Source of the DNA: Larkinella sp049445795
Lineage (GTDB): Bacteria > Bacteroidota > Bacteroidia > Cytophagales > Spirosomataceae
Direction of reading: 5' to 3'
Assembly: GCF_049445795.1 (NCBI RefSeq)
Contig: NZ_JBMSDT010000005.1
Location: forward strand, 310,001 to 374,000
DNA: 64,000 bases
Made by a program: the position numbers and the translations under genes. This document shows, piece by piece, positions 43,801 to 52,452 of this stretch (its first letter is position 1; each line of letters begins with the position of its first letter). The notes below the pieces were generated by a model that worked only from the letters and a program-made list of their open reading frames with translations, was not told where the DNA came from and did no database searches.

Positions 43801-44937
43801 TCAATCCACCAGATCTTTTACTTTTTTGGGGAGTTTGTCGGTCAGTTCTTTGACGTTCAGCGGCCGGGTTTTCTGGCGTTCGGCCTCGCCGAGCAGGAAA
43901 CCGTAGGGTTTGAGCGGTCCGACGGCATCGAAAATCACTTTGAGGATGGCCGTCATGGGCAGCGCCAGAATCAGGCCCGTTACGCCCCACAACTGGCCCC
44001 ATAACAACAGGACGATGATGGCTGCCAGCGGGTTGATACTGACTTTAGAGCCGACGATATACGGCGTGATGAAGTTACCTTCCAGAATTTGCACAAACGA
44101 AAAAACGCCGATTACCCCCAGCGCAATCAGCGGATTGTCGTTGGTCAGGAGAGTAAATAAGGCTGGTAACAACGACCCGATCAGAATACCGATGTACGGA
44201 ATCAGAATCATGAACGCACCCAGAAAACCGAAGAAAACCGCGTAATCGATGCCCAAAATTAACAGACCAACGGTGTTTAGGACGCCAACAATAAAAATCA
44301 CCAGCACCAGCCCAACCAGATAGTCTTTTACAACGGTATAAATCCGGCCAAAGACAATGTCCAGTTTGGCCCGCTTCGTATTGCTGAATACCTTATAAAA
44401 AAACGACCGGAAAAAGTCCCGGTACAGCATCAGAAAGAAAATATACAGCGGGACAATCGAGATGGTCGAGAGCGTGTTGGTGGTTGCCAGCAAGGTGGAA
44501 GTCAGAAAAGAACCGCTTTCCCGAATCAGGTCGTTGAAATACCGCTTGGCTTCGGCCGCGATTCGGGCCCGCTCGATGTGAAACCGGTCTTCACCGAACG
44601 TTTGCAGCCGGTCCAGAATCTGATTGCCTCGCTCCACCAATTTCGGAGCCTCGGCGGTGAAACTCGTAATCTGAAGCGAAATCAGGTAGAACAGCAGATA
44701 CAGAAAACCGATGACAATGACCAGACAGACCAGAATGGCTGGCACGCGCGGCACCCGCCAGCGTTCGAGCCGGTGGTTGATCGGGTAGAGAATCATGGCG
44801 AACAGGACCGAAAAAACCAGCGGGACCAGCAACTCCTGCATGGCCGACAACCAGTAGACCAGAATCGTGAGGATAATCAGAATACAGGCCAGCCGGACGT
44901 ACGACGGTAAATTGACTTCGGGAAACTTGTTTTCCAT
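43801..44937 (-). CDS. AI-2E family permease
   Basis: A 378-aa inner-membrane protein with seven to eight hydrophobic helices, starting MENKFPEVNLPSYVR at 44937. A longer frame begins inside the REPIN-like element and is not used. The family signature is clear: AMILYPINHRLERWRVPR, GVLNTVGLLILGIDYAVFFGFLGAFMILIPYIG in outline, and LLWGQLWGVTGLILALP. Family members export autoinducer-like molecules, ions or polyamines; the substrate here is unknown. It converges with the LON-domain gene. Confidence 0.87.
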   Translation of the reverse strand: MENKFPEVNLPSYVRLACILIILTILVYWLSAMQELLVPLVFSVLFAMILYPINHRLERWRVPRVPAILVCLVIVIGFLYLLFYLISLQITSFTAEAPKLVERGNQILDRLQTFGEDRFHIERARIAAEAKRYFNDLIRESGSFLTSTLLATTNTLSTISIVPLYIFFLMLYRDFFRSFFYKVFSNTKRAKLDIVFGRIYTVVKDYLVGLVLVIFIVGVLNTVGLLILGIDYAVFFGFLGAFMILIPYIGILIGSLLPALFTLLTNDNPLIALGVIGVFSFVQILEGNFITPYIVGSKVSINPLAAIIVLLLWGQLWGVTGLILALPMTAILKVIFDAVGPLKPYGFLLGEAERQKTRPLNVKELTDKLPKKVKDLVD

Positions 44938-44965
44938 ACTTTTGGCTACGGTTTTCGCCCTGAAC

Positions 44966-45047
44966 GTACCCACGGACTTTAGTCCGTGTGAATTATTCCA
45001 AATCCAGAAGTTAATATTAACTCACACGGACTAAAGTCCGTGGGTAC
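44966..45047. repeat. REPIN-like palindromic element, copy 3
   Basis: 26-bp perfect arms at 44966-44991 and 45022-45047, the same GTACCCACGGACT core as the other copies, with a 30-bp spacer. It lies between two divergent genes and carries misleading in-frame start codons for both. Confidence 0.9.
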
Positions 45048-45078
45048 GGAGCCGAAAACTATTCAATTAGCGACACAA

Positions 45079-45924
45079 ATGACTTCTTTTTTTCTTTTTT
45101 TATTCTCGCTCAAAGTGGCTCTTTGTTCCTGCCATGCGGAAAAAAAACACAGCGGTTTTCGGAGCGGACGCTCATTATATACGGTAACGCGATCAGGACG
45201 GTTTACAAAACCGATCAATGAAAGTTCCGGATTAGCTTACAACCCTAACCGGAAAACCTTCTGGACGCACAACGACAGCGGGGGCCGACCCACGCTCTAC
45301 GAAGTGGCCAGCGATGGTTCGCTGGTCGATTCGTTGCCCTTGCCTGCTCTGAAAAACCAGGATTGGGAAGCGCTGGCCCTGCCGGATACGACATCGTTCT
45401 TCATCGGAGATATTGGCAACAACGCCAATACCCGGCGCGACCTTCGGATTTATCGCGTGAATGCTACTCAACCAAGCGATTTTGAGCAAATAGCGTTTCA
45501 CTACGCCCGGCAACAAACCTTTCCGGCTGCGAAAGATACACGGAATTTTGACAGTGAAGCTTTATTTGCCGCCCACGACAGCCTGTTTCTGGTTTCAAAA
45601 AACCGCTCAAAGCCCCGACGGTTTGTCAACTTGTACGGTTTGCCCGCCAAAGCCGGCGACTACGCCCTGCTGCCCATTGACAGTGTTTTCCTGAAAAGTA
45701 TGGTGACGGATGCCGCCATCAGCCCCGATGGCCGGACGCTGGCGGTGTTGACGTACGGCAAAATTTTTCTGTTCGACCTGCGGAATAACCGGGTGAGCTT
45801 CCGGCATCCGACGCGTTGCCTACGGGTTCCGAGGGGGCAGACCGAGGGAATTACGTTTTTGAACAAGACCGATTTGGCCATGACCAATGAGCGGGGAAGG
45901 CTATTTTTCATTCGAAAAAAATGA
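45079..45924 (+). CDS. Exported beta-propeller-like protein, unknown function
   Basis: A 281-aa protein. The start is MTSFFLFLFSLKVALCSC at 45079, a signal peptide with a possible lipidation Cys; a longer frame starts in the repeat. Repeated blades are suggested by SSGLAYNPNRKTFWTHNDSGG, LPLPALKNQDWEALAL, FIGDIGNNANTRRDLRIYRV and AISPDGRTLAVLTYGKIFLFDL. It resembles periplasmic or surface proteins of the SdiA-regulated or six-bladed propeller type. I cannot name a substrate. Confidence 0.7.
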   Translation: MTSFFLFLFSLKVALCSCHAEKKHSGFRSGRSLYTVTRSGRFTKPINESSGLAYNPNRKTFWTHNDSGGRPTLYEVASDGSLVDSLPLPALKNQDWEALALPDTTSFFIGDIGNNANTRRDLRIYRVNATQPSDFEQIAFHYARQQTFPAAKDTRNFDSEALFAAHDSLFLVSKNRSKPRRFVNLYGLPAKAGDYALLPIDSVFLKSMVTDAAISPDGRTLAVLTYGKIFLFDLRNNRVSFRHPTRCLRVPRGQTEGITFLNKTDLAMTNERGRLFFIRKK

Positions 45925-46356
45925 GCCAGCTTCTATAGATCAGTCAACCGACTGTGGCTCAGCCCAGCGATAACAAAGGGTTGAAGATGGGAAAACGTTT
46001 TATGGGCTTGATAGCCTGAATTCGGATTACGGTGACAAACAGCCATACTACTGAAGATCCATCTGCTTTACCCAATACCTGACGGTTGCGAGTAATTAAA
46101 TTCATTATCGGAAGTGCCAAAACCGGCTAAAGACGAGCGGTTTCCAGATGAAAAAGGTGGAAAAGAAAGCAGCGACTGTTTTATAACGGAAAACAGCTTT
46201 GGGCATCCACGAATTTGGCGTATCTTATCGATCCCACCGTATGCCAACGATGGCGTTTAGGGCGTGTTAAGTTTTTGTTAACAATAAAGTTAACTTCGTA
46301 AAATTGCTGACACAGCGCGTAACTTCGGGTCTGAATTACACCAACAAACCTGTCGA
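45925..46356. other. Intergenic region upstream of the two-component genes
   Basis: About 430 bp with no supported gene. The only clear signal is a set of TTAAC repeats at 46267-46295, close to the response regulator start. Confidence 0.4.
46267..46295. promoter_or_regulatory. Candidate PhoB/PhoP-type box (TTAACA repeats)
   Basis: TTAAGT (46267), TTAACA (46278) and TTAACT (46290) recur with 11- and 12-bp spacing, as in the binding sites of PhoB/PhoP-like OmpR-family regulators (TTAACA repeats in Bacillus PhoP sites). It lies about 60 bp before the response regulator start, so autoregulation is plausible. Confidence 0.5.
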
Positions 46357-47061
46357 ATGAGTGCCGCAAAGAATTCGCAGCAGCTTCACCGTGTGCTGGT
46401 CGTCGACGACGATCCGGATATCGTTGAGATGTTGCAATACAATTTGGAGAAAGAAGGATACGATGTTCGGACGGCTTCCGACGGGCGGAAAGCCCTCGAC
46501 ACGGCCCGTGCATTTGTGCCAGAATTGGTGCTGCTCGACATCATGATGCCCCAACTCGACGGGATCGAAACCGGTCGCCAGCTCCGCACCCTGCCCGATC
46601 TGCGTCAAACCTATATCCTGTATTTAACCGCCCGTTCTGAAGAATACTCCGAAGTAGCCGCTTTCGAAATCGGCGCCGACGACTACATTACGAAGCCCAT
46701 CAAGCCGCGCGCGCTGATGAGCCGGATCAACGCCCTGTTCCGGCGCGAAGCCCAGAAAGCCGATCCGGGCGAAAAAATCGAAATCGGTGGGCTGGTCATC
46801 AACCGGCAGAATTACACCGTCACGACGGCCGACAAAACCGTCGTTTTGCCCAAAAAAGAGTTCGAACTGCTGTTTTTTCTGGCCTTGTCGCCCAACAAGG
46901 TGTTCGGTCGCGAGGAGCTGTTGCAAAAAATCTGGGGCGTCGATATTTACGTGCTCGAACGCACCGTCGACGTACACATCCGGAAACTGCGGGAAAAAAT
47001 TGGCGAAAACTACATCAAAACCCTCAAAGGCGTCGGGTACATGTTCAATAATGAAGGGTAA
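46357..47061 (+). CDS. OmpR-family response regulator (PhoB-like)
   Basis: A 234-aa regulator. The receiver domain has the acidic pocket VVDDDPD (17-21), the phosphorylation site Asp61 in LLDIMMP and Lys113 in YITKPI. The C-terminal winged helix has the OmpR/PhoB features KEFELLFFLAL, ERTVDVHIRKLREKIG and KTLKGVGYMF. With the kinase 18 bp downstream it forms a two-component system, probably sensing phosphate or an envelope signal. A TTAAC-repeat box upstream suggests autoregulation. Confidence 0.88.
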   Translation: MSAAKNSQQLHRVLVVDDDPDIVEMLQYNLEKEGYDVRTASDGRKALDTARAFVPELVLLDIMMPQLDGIETGRQLRTLPDLRQTYILYLTARSEEYSEVAAFEIGADDYITKPIKPRALMSRINALFRREAQKADPGEKIEIGGLVINRQNYTVTTADKTVVLPKKEFELLFFLALSPNKVFGREELLQKIWGVDIYVLERTVDVHIRKLREKIGENYIKTLKGVGYMFNNEG

Positions 47062-47078
47062 GCATTTACCTTTACAAC

Positions 47079-48113
47079 ATGTCGTTTAGTCCCCGCGTTA
47101 TCGCTTTTCTGCTGGCCGGTCTGATTTCGGGCCTGACCGTAGCGTTTCTGGCGTTTGTCGAAGGCGTCACAAAAAGCATGCTGTTCGTGGTGGCGATGTC
47201 GTCGCTGATCGTCTCGTTTTTCCTGATTCTGTATGCCATCGAAATTCTGGTTTACCGGGAAGTCAACAAGCTTTACAAAACGATCCACAAACTCCGCATC
47301 CGGGATTTTTCGATTTCCCGCAGCAATATCATCAAAAGCAACAATCCGTTCAAAAAACTCAACGACGAGATTTTCGTCTACGTGGCCCGCAAGCAGAAGG
47401 AAATCGAAGAACTCCGGCGGCTGGAGCAGTTTCGGCGCGAGTTTCTGGCCGACGTTTCGCACGAGCTGAAAACGCCCATTTTTGCCGCGCAGGGCTTTCT
47501 GCACACGCTCATCGACGGGGCCATCGACGACGAAAAAGTGCGCGACAAATTCCTGTCGAAAGCCGCCAAAAGCCTCGACGGGCTGGACGCGCTGGTAAAA
47601 GACCTCGTGGCGCTCTCACAACTGGAAACCGGCGAAGTCAAGATGAACTTCGAAACGGTCGACCTGTACCTGATGACGCTGGAGGTATTCGAACAGCTCG
47701 AAAATACGGCCTCCAAACGCCAGACGACGCTGAAAATCAAGGCCGACCCGCCCGGTGCGGTACTCGTCAAAGCCGATCCGCAGCGCATCAGCCAGGTCAT
47801 GACCAACCTCATCGAAAACGCCATCAAATACGGCAACGAGGGCGGAAAGGTGATGGTCAGTTTTGAAGAGGAAAAAAAGCAGTACATCATTCAGGTGCGC
47901 GACAACGGGCCGGGCATCCCGCCCGATCACCTCAACCGGATTTTTGAACGGTTTTACCGCGTCGACAAAAGCCGCTCGAAGGAACGGGGCGGCACCGGCC
48001 TGGGCCTGGCTATCGTGAAGCACATTTTGAACGCCCACAAGTCGAAAATTACGGTCATGAGCAAACTCGACAAGGGGACGACCTTCAGTTTCAAGCTCGA
48101 CAAAGCCGACTGA
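47079..48113 (+). CDS. Sensor histidine kinase (PhoR-like)
   Basis: A 344-aa kinase. Two N-terminal hydrophobic helices (10-30 and 33-58) leave almost no periplasmic loop, so it probably senses within or through the membrane or through a partner. The dimerisation domain has the phospho-acceptor His128 in FLADVSHELKTP, and the ATPase domain has NLIENAIKYG (N box), DNGPGIPP (G1), FERFYRVDKSRS and GTGLGLAIVKHI (G2). There is no PAS domain. It acts on the response regulator encoded just upstream. Confidence 0.9.
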   Translation: MSFSPRVIAFLLAGLISGLTVAFLAFVEGVTKSMLFVVAMSSLIVSFFLILYAIEILVYREVNKLYKTIHKLRIRDFSISRSNIIKSNNPFKKLNDEIFVYVARKQKEIEELRRLEQFRREFLADVSHELKTPIFAAQGFLHTLIDGAIDDEKVRDKFLSKAAKSLDGLDALVKDLVALSQLETGEVKMNFETVDLYLMTLEVFEQLENTASKRQTTLKIKADPPGAVLVKADPQRISQVMTNLIENAIKYGNEGGKVMVSFEEEKKQYIIQVRDNGPGIPPDHLNRIFERFYRVDKSRSKERGGTGLGLAIVKHILNAHKSKITVMSKLDKGTTFSFKLDKAD

Positions 48114-48122
48114 CCGGTTTCG

Positions 48123-48674
48123 TTAACCGGCCTGTGCCCACAAGGGCCGGGATTCCAGTACTTTCGCGTAAATCGCGCACGTATCGGCGTGCGCGCCGGG
48201 CAGGTAACCGATGCTCATCAGGAATTCATTCACAATTTCACCGCCGGTAAAACGAAACGTCTTTTTAAACAGTCTCACCCATTGGTCTTTCGTTTTCGGG
48301 TGGTGAAATTCCAGCCACTTCCCGAATGAACCGTACGTTTCCCGCAATGTCAGAATGGTTTTCGCGTTTTCGATGGCGGCATTGATTTTGAGCCGGTTGC
48401 GGATGATGCCCGGGTCCGCCAGTAGCCGCGCGCGGTCGGCATCGGTATAGGCGGCAACGGTTTCAATCACGAAATTGTCGTACGCTTGCCGAAAACCGGC
48501 TTCTTTTCGCAAAATGGTTTCCCAGCTCAAACCGGCCTGGTTGATTTCCAGCACCAGCCGCGCAAACAGTTCGTTGTCGTCGTGAATCGGAAAACCGTAA
48601 TGATGGTCGTGGTAGGCCTGGTGGAGCGCCTTTCGGTCGGCGGTCATGGTTTCAATGGCGGAGCAATACGACAT
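48123..48674 (-). CDS. tag: DNA-3-methyladenine glycosylase I
   Basis: A 183-aa base-excision repair enzyme that removes 3-methyladenine. The start is MSYCSAIETM at 48674, giving Cys4, a zinc ligand as in E. coli Tag; the other ligands are seen as His22 (YHDHHYG) and His/Cys near the C-terminus (AHADTCAIY). The catalytic region LEINQAGLSWETIL carries the conserved Glu. It is monocistronic and converges with the histidine kinase gene. Confidence 0.9.
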   Translation of the reverse strand: MSYCSAIETMTADRKALHQAYHDHHYGFPIHDDNELFARLVLEINQAGLSWETILRKEAGFRQAYDNFVIETVAAYTDADRARLLADPGIIRNRLKINAAIENAKTILTLRETYGSFGKWLEFHHPKTKDQWVRLFKKTFRFTGGEIVNEFLMSIGYLPGAHADTCAIYAKVLESRPLWAQAG

Positions 48675-48808
48675 GTTTCTGTCTTTTAGGTTTGCAAAAT
48701 AGGGGATAATTGCCTTCTCAGATCCATTTACGGGCAATGACCAGTCGGTTTTTTAGCCGGGAATCTTTTTGGCTTGGATAGCATTCTGTTCTTCAGGAAC
48801 TTTGCAGC

Positions 48809-49528
48809 ATGAGACTAAATTTTGAAGACCTGATTATTTTCGAGAACGACGACTACATTCTGATCAATAAGCCGCCCGGTATTGCCTCGCTCGATGAACG
48901 CAGCGCCGATAAAAGCCTGAGTATCCTGCGGATGGCCAAAGCCTACCACGCCGATGCGCAGCTCGGTCACCGGCTCGACAAAGAAACGTCCGGGATTCTG
49001 GCGATTGCCAAAAATCCGGAAGCATACCGGCACCTGGCCATGCAGTTTGAGCACCGCGAAGTGACCAAACGCTATCATGCCGTGGCCGATGGCGTCCACG
49101 ATTTTGAGGGCATTTCGGTGTATTTGCCCATTGCCGCTCTCAAAGACCGCACCGCCGTAAAAATCGACCGGCAGAAGGGCAAGGAGGCCGAGACGATTTT
49201 CAACACGCTGAAAGTGTTTCGGCTGCATACACTGGTTGAATGCATTCCGATTACGGGCCGGATGCACCAGATTCGCGTTCACCTGATGTGCCTGAAAGCG
49301 CCGATTGCCAACGACCCGACCTACGGCGGAAAACCGGTTTTTCTGTCGGAACTGAAGCGGAAATTTAATCTCAAGAAAGATACTGAGGAGCAATCGCTGA
49401 TTCAACGCGTGGCCCTGCACGCCCGCTCCCTCACATTCGAATTGCTGAACGGTGAACGGACGGAGTTCGAAGCGCCCTATCCGAAAGATTTCGATGTATT
49501 GGTGAAGCAGTTGGAGAAAAATAGTTAG
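48809..49528 (+). CDS. RluA family pseudouridine synthase
   Basis: A 239-aa enzyme that isomerises uridine in rRNA or tRNA. The catalytic motif is GHRLDKETSGILA with the Asp nucleophile, and later motifs are ITGRMHQIRVHLM and DPTYGGKP. There is no S4 domain, so it is a short RluA-type protein; the target site cannot be deduced. A weak promoter-like AACTTTGC lies only 5 bp before the ATG, so the mRNA may be nearly leaderless. Confidence 0.9.
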   Translation: MRLNFEDLIIFENDDYILINKPPGIASLDERSADKSLSILRMAKAYHADAQLGHRLDKETSGILAIAKNPEAYRHLAMQFEHREVTKRYHAVADGVHDFEGISVYLPIAALKDRTAVKIDRQKGKEAETIFNTLKVFRLHTLVECIPITGRMHQIRVHLMCLKAPIANDPTYGGKPVFLSELKRKFNLKKDTEEQSLIQRVALHARSLTFELLNGERTEFEAPYPKDFDVLVKQLEKNS

Positions 49529-49589
49529 TTTTCCGGCTCAAAACCCGTTACCACGAAACCGTACCGGCGAACCGGTCGAGAAGACATCC

Positions 49590-49889
49590 ATGTTTGTTCA
49601 TACCGTTTATTTTTGGCTCAACAATCCCGAGAGCGACGCCGACCGTCAGGCCCTGCGCGACGGCCTGGAAACTCTCCGGGGCATCAAACACTTTGATGCT
49701 TTGTACATTGGCAAACCCGCCGAAACCCGCCGTCCGGTGATCGATCATTCCTACGACTGGTCGCTAACGTACGTGTTCCGCGACAAAGCCGCCCACGACG
49801 CTTATCAGGAAGATCCGATTCACCTAAAGTTCGTCGAAACCTGCGCGCGCTACTGGCAGCGGGTGGTGGTGTATGACGCGGTGGAATAA
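49590..49889 (+). CDS. Dabb family (stress-responsive alpha/beta barrel) protein
   Basis: A 99-aa ferredoxin-like fold protein: FVHTVYFWLNNPESDADRQAL, then HFDALYIGKPAETRRPVIDH, YVFRDKAAHDAYQEDPIH and a C-terminal RVVVYDAVE strand. Dabb proteins form dimeric barrels and often have no known function. It is 61 bp downstream of the pseudouridine synthase and ends 13 bp before a 26-bp palindrome. Confidence 0.85.
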   Translation: MFVHTVYFWLNNPESDADRQALRDGLETLRGIKHFDALYIGKPAETRRPVIDHSYDWSLTYVFRDKAAHDAYQEDPIHLKFVETCARYWQRVVVYDAVE

Positions 49890-49902
49890 ATCTATTAAAA
49901 TG

Positions 49903-49975
49903 CCCCTAAATCCCCTAAAGGGGACTTGACGCATCTGGATAGACTGTGCCAAGTCCCCTTTAGGGGATTTAGGGG
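49903..49975. repeat. Nested palindrome of a C4TAAA type
   Basis: 26-bp perfect inverted arms at 49903-49928 and 49950-49975, with a 21-bp spacer. Each arm has an inner palindrome, TCCCCTAAAGGGGA, so its layout is REPIN-like but its sequence is unrelated to the CACGGACT family. It lies between convergent genes and may act as a terminator for both. Confidence 0.88.
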
Positions 49976-49980
49976 TGAAA

Positions 49981-51201
49981 TTACGAAGCTTTTCCGTTGT
50001 CGGAACGTCCGTTCGACGCGGCTGGGCCAGCGGCTGGCCCCCCGCCCGAGGCCGGTTTTTTCTTCTTGCGTTTCTTTTTCCGGTCGCTGCGATCGCTGAA
50101 TTTCTTGTCCAGTTTTTCCAGGTCGCTGTTCAGCGAGGTCAGGCCTTTGGCCCCTTCCTTCTTCTCGGCCACCGGTTCCAGCAAATCGAATGATTCGGGA
50201 ATGATGCCTTTTTTGTTCAACTCCTGAATTTGCAGGACGCGCTCGACCGGCAGCGGGTACCACGTACTCTCGGTGCTATACCCAAACCACATGATTTTCC
50301 GGAAAATGTCGGTTTTCTGGAGCGAGGCCCGGCCTTTCTGGGTTTCGAGCGGTTTTTCAATCTGGGGAATGTCCTTCAAGGCATCCACATACGTTTCCAG
50401 TTCATAGTTCAGGCAGCATTTGAGCCGTCCGCATTGCCCCGACAGTTTGCTCGGATTTAGTGACAGGTTCTGATACCGGGCCGCCGAGGTGGTGATGTTT
50501 TTGAAATCCGTCAGCCAGGTCGAGCAGCAGAGTTCGCGGCCGCAGGAGCCAATCCCACCGAGCCGCCCGGCTTCCTGCCGCAGGCTGATCTGCCGCATTT
50601 CGACCCGGATTTTAAACTCGGCCGCCAGAATCTTGATCAACTCCCGGAAATCGACCCGCTCGTCGGACGAGTAATAAAACGTCGCCTTCGTGTTATCCGA
50701 CTGATACTCAACGTCCGACAGCTTCATGTTGAGCTTCAGTTCTTTAACCACTTCGCGGGTGCGGTACATCGTGGTCAGGTCGCGGGCAATGGCCTGTTCG
50801 TGTTTCTCCAGGTCTTTTTGCGAAGCAACCCGGTGAATCACCTTCAGGTCGTCGGAGAACGGAATGTTTTTCTTCAACATCTGCAACCGGACCAGTTCGC
50901 CCTGTAATGACACGCAGCCGATGTGGTAGCCGGTTTGCATTTCGCAGACCACATAATCGCCGGTGGTCAGGTCGAGTTGGTGCGGATTCCGGTAATATTC
51001 CTTGCGCCCTCCCTTGAACTTTACTTCCACGGCTGCGTCGTACCGGCGAGTGGAGGGGGTCTCCATGTTGCTTAGCCAGTCGAACACGTTCATTTTATTG
51101 CAGCCTCCGGTGCCACAGGCTCCGTTGTTTTTACACCCTTTCACGGCTCCGGCTGCGTTTTTGGTGCCGCATCCGCCGGTCGTACATGATTTGCATCCCA
51201 T
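49981..51201 (-). CDS. ricT: PSP1/RicT family protein with Cys-rich N-terminus
   Basis: A 406-aa protein of the RicT/PSP1 family, which in Firmicutes forms an iron-sulfur RicA-F-T complex that aids RNA maturation and phosphorelays. The core motifs CGRELCCSTWL and CGRLKCCLNYE are present. The N-terminus is extended by a Cys-rich region (MGCKSCTTGGCG...CKNNGACGTGGC) that could bind a metal or cluster, and the C-terminus by a Lys-rich tail (KKKRKKKKP). RicA and RicF are not seen nearby. Confidence 0.87.
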   Translation of the reverse strand: MGCKSCTTGGCGTKNAAGAVKGCKNNGACGTGGCNKMNVFDWLSNMETPSTRRYDAAVEVKFKGGRKEYYRNPHQLDLTTGDYVVCEMQTGYHIGCVSLQGELVRLQMLKKNIPFSDDLKVIHRVASQKDLEKHEQAIARDLTTMYRTREVVKELKLNMKLSDVEYQSDNTKATFYYSSDERVDFRELIKILAAEFKIRVEMRQISLRQEAGRLGGIGSCGRELCCSTWLTDFKNITTSAARYQNLSLNPSKLSGQCGRLKCCLNYELETYVDALKDIPQIEKPLETQKGRASLQKTDIFRKIMWFGYSTESTWYPLPVERVLQIQELNKKGIIPESFDLLEPVAEKKEGAKGLTSLNSDLEKLDKKFSDRSDRKKKRKKKKPASGGGPAAGPAASNGRSDNGKAS

Positions 51202-51549
51202 AACCCTCTATATAGTTAAGAGTGAAGAGTGATGAGTTAAGAGTTTATAGACAGTGCCCGGCCCAGTTTGTTCAAAAGGCTTTTCTCGGGCTACTACTGT
51301 CTTTTTCTCTTCATTCCTCTCCGCTCTGGTTGAACCCAAAATCCGGCCACATTTCGTATAGGCCAGCCTTCGGGAATGAACGAAATAACTAGTCAGCGCG
51401 CCCTTTTTTTACAAGGCACACTTGAAATTGTACCCTAAATTAATAAAAAAAGGCATAGTTCGCGGAATGAATAAAAGGACATACGATGAATCAGCAGCAA
51501 AAAGCAATCAAAACTCTAAAACCGGGTGCCCGACAGCTCGTGCGTTGCC
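51202..51549. other. Intergenic region with a degenerate heptamer tract
   Basis: About 350 bp without a supported gene. At 51214-51250 it has TAGTTAAGAGTGAAGAGTGA and a following GAGTTAAGAG, the same unit as the hairpin at 55.4 kb but with no clear second arm; a weak partner (CTCTTCATTCCTCT) lies near 51317. It looks like an eroded copy. The rest contains nothing I can name. Confidence 0.45.
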
Positions 51550-51550
51550 A

Positions 51551-51580
51551 ACAAAAAATGCCAGACTAGCGATCTGGCAT
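51551..51580 (-). terminator. Terminator of the small lipoprotein gene
   Basis: ATGCCAGA (51558-51565) pairs with TCTGGCAT (51573-51580) around a 7-nt loop. Read on the minus strand the stem is followed by a T run (the plus-strand A run at 51553-51558), 26 bp after the stop of the gene at 51607. Confidence 0.8.
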
Positions 51581-51606
51581 GTTGGGACAAACCTGTTGTC
51601 GATTGT

Positions 51607-52158
51607 TTACAGGGCTTTGCCTTTTAAGAGTATTTGCAATGTTTTCGCTTCGGGTTCCTTCGTAAAATCAATCGTGCCGCCATTGTCTTTATCAAGAGTC
51701 CCGAGCAACATGCCAGCTACAAAAGCAATACTCAGTTCTTCCTCTGTGGGATTGGTCTTTGTCATACTTACGCTGCTGGTCGCCAGTTCAATCGACGTAG
51801 CAGTCAGGGTGTTCACGGTCATCGTCGTGGTGATTTTATCAACATCGGTCAACATGAGCGTCTTATTCGACAATTGCCAGGTACCGACCTTTACGGACTT
51901 TCCATTTTCAACAGTAGAATAGGTATTATCCGCATTGAAAGTGACTGTATTGTCGTCGCTCTCGAAGAAAGTGGCATCGTCACCGGGTGGGATTACATAC
52001 GTTTTAGCGTCGGTTTTGACACTGATTTCGTTGAAAGACCATTTACGGGCCAGCAACTCAGCCGTAGTTTCAGCGGGAACTTCATCGTCGGATTTGGAAC
52101 AGCCAACCAGAGACAAGGCAAATAAAGTGATAACAAAGAGGTAAGATTTAACTTTCAT
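51607..52158 (-). CDS. Lipocalin-like putative lipoprotein
   Basis: A 183-aa protein starting MKVKSYLFVITLFALSLVGC, with a lipobox at LVGC. The mature part has a lipocalin-like layout of a short helix and repeated beta-strands: LLARKWSFNEISVK, TVTFNADNTYSTVENGKSVKVGTW and MLTDVDKITTTMTVN. It is probably a periplasmic or outer-membrane lipoprotein that binds something hydrophobic, which is inference. It ends in a good terminator and is monocistronic. Confidence 0.75.
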   Translation of the reverse strand: MKVKSYLFVITLFALSLVGCSKSDDEVPAETTAELLARKWSFNEISVKTDAKTYVIPPGDDATFFESDDNTVTFNADNTYSTVENGKSVKVGTWQLSNKTLMLTDVDKITTTMTVNTLTATSIELATSSVSMTKTNPTEEELSIAFVAGMLLGTLDKDNGGTIDFTKEPEAKTLQILLKGKAL

Positions 52159-52401
52159 AAAAATGGGATTGATACGATTAGGTGGACAAACAAACGCACG
52201 AATGTACAAACAAAAAACGATTTAAACCAATGAGGCTAGGTGATAGTCATTTTTTGCTGGCCTTACAGGCCGATAAGTCTACCCGGATCCGGAAGGATAT
52301 TGCTTATAGGCTGCTAAAGGAACAAGAGCGGTTTTGGGTCTGATTTGTCGGTTAATAGCCAGACTGTCAGTGCCGTTGGGGGTTGGCAGATAGATGAAAA
52401 G

Positions 52402-52428
52402 CCCGGAACGACGCGTTGTGGTTCCGGG
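52402..52428 (-). terminator. Possible terminator of the ZU5-like lipoprotein gene
   Basis: CCCGGAAC (52402-52409) and GTTCCGGG (52421-52428) form a perfect 8-bp stem with an 11-nt loop, 25 bp after the stop of the gene at 52453. The T run on the minus strand is short (CTTTTC). Confidence 0.5.
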
Positions 52429-52452
52429 ACGAAATAAGGCAGTGGCAAACGA

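Noticed and set aside
44940..45079. Longer N-termini for the AI-2E permease and the propeller protein that begin MGT
   Set aside because: Both starts lie inside the REPIN-like arms; the same false MGT start also appears at the other copies.
51422..51922. A 166-codon plus-strand frame
   Set aside because: It overlaps the minus-strand lipoprotein and its terminator, which have much better support.
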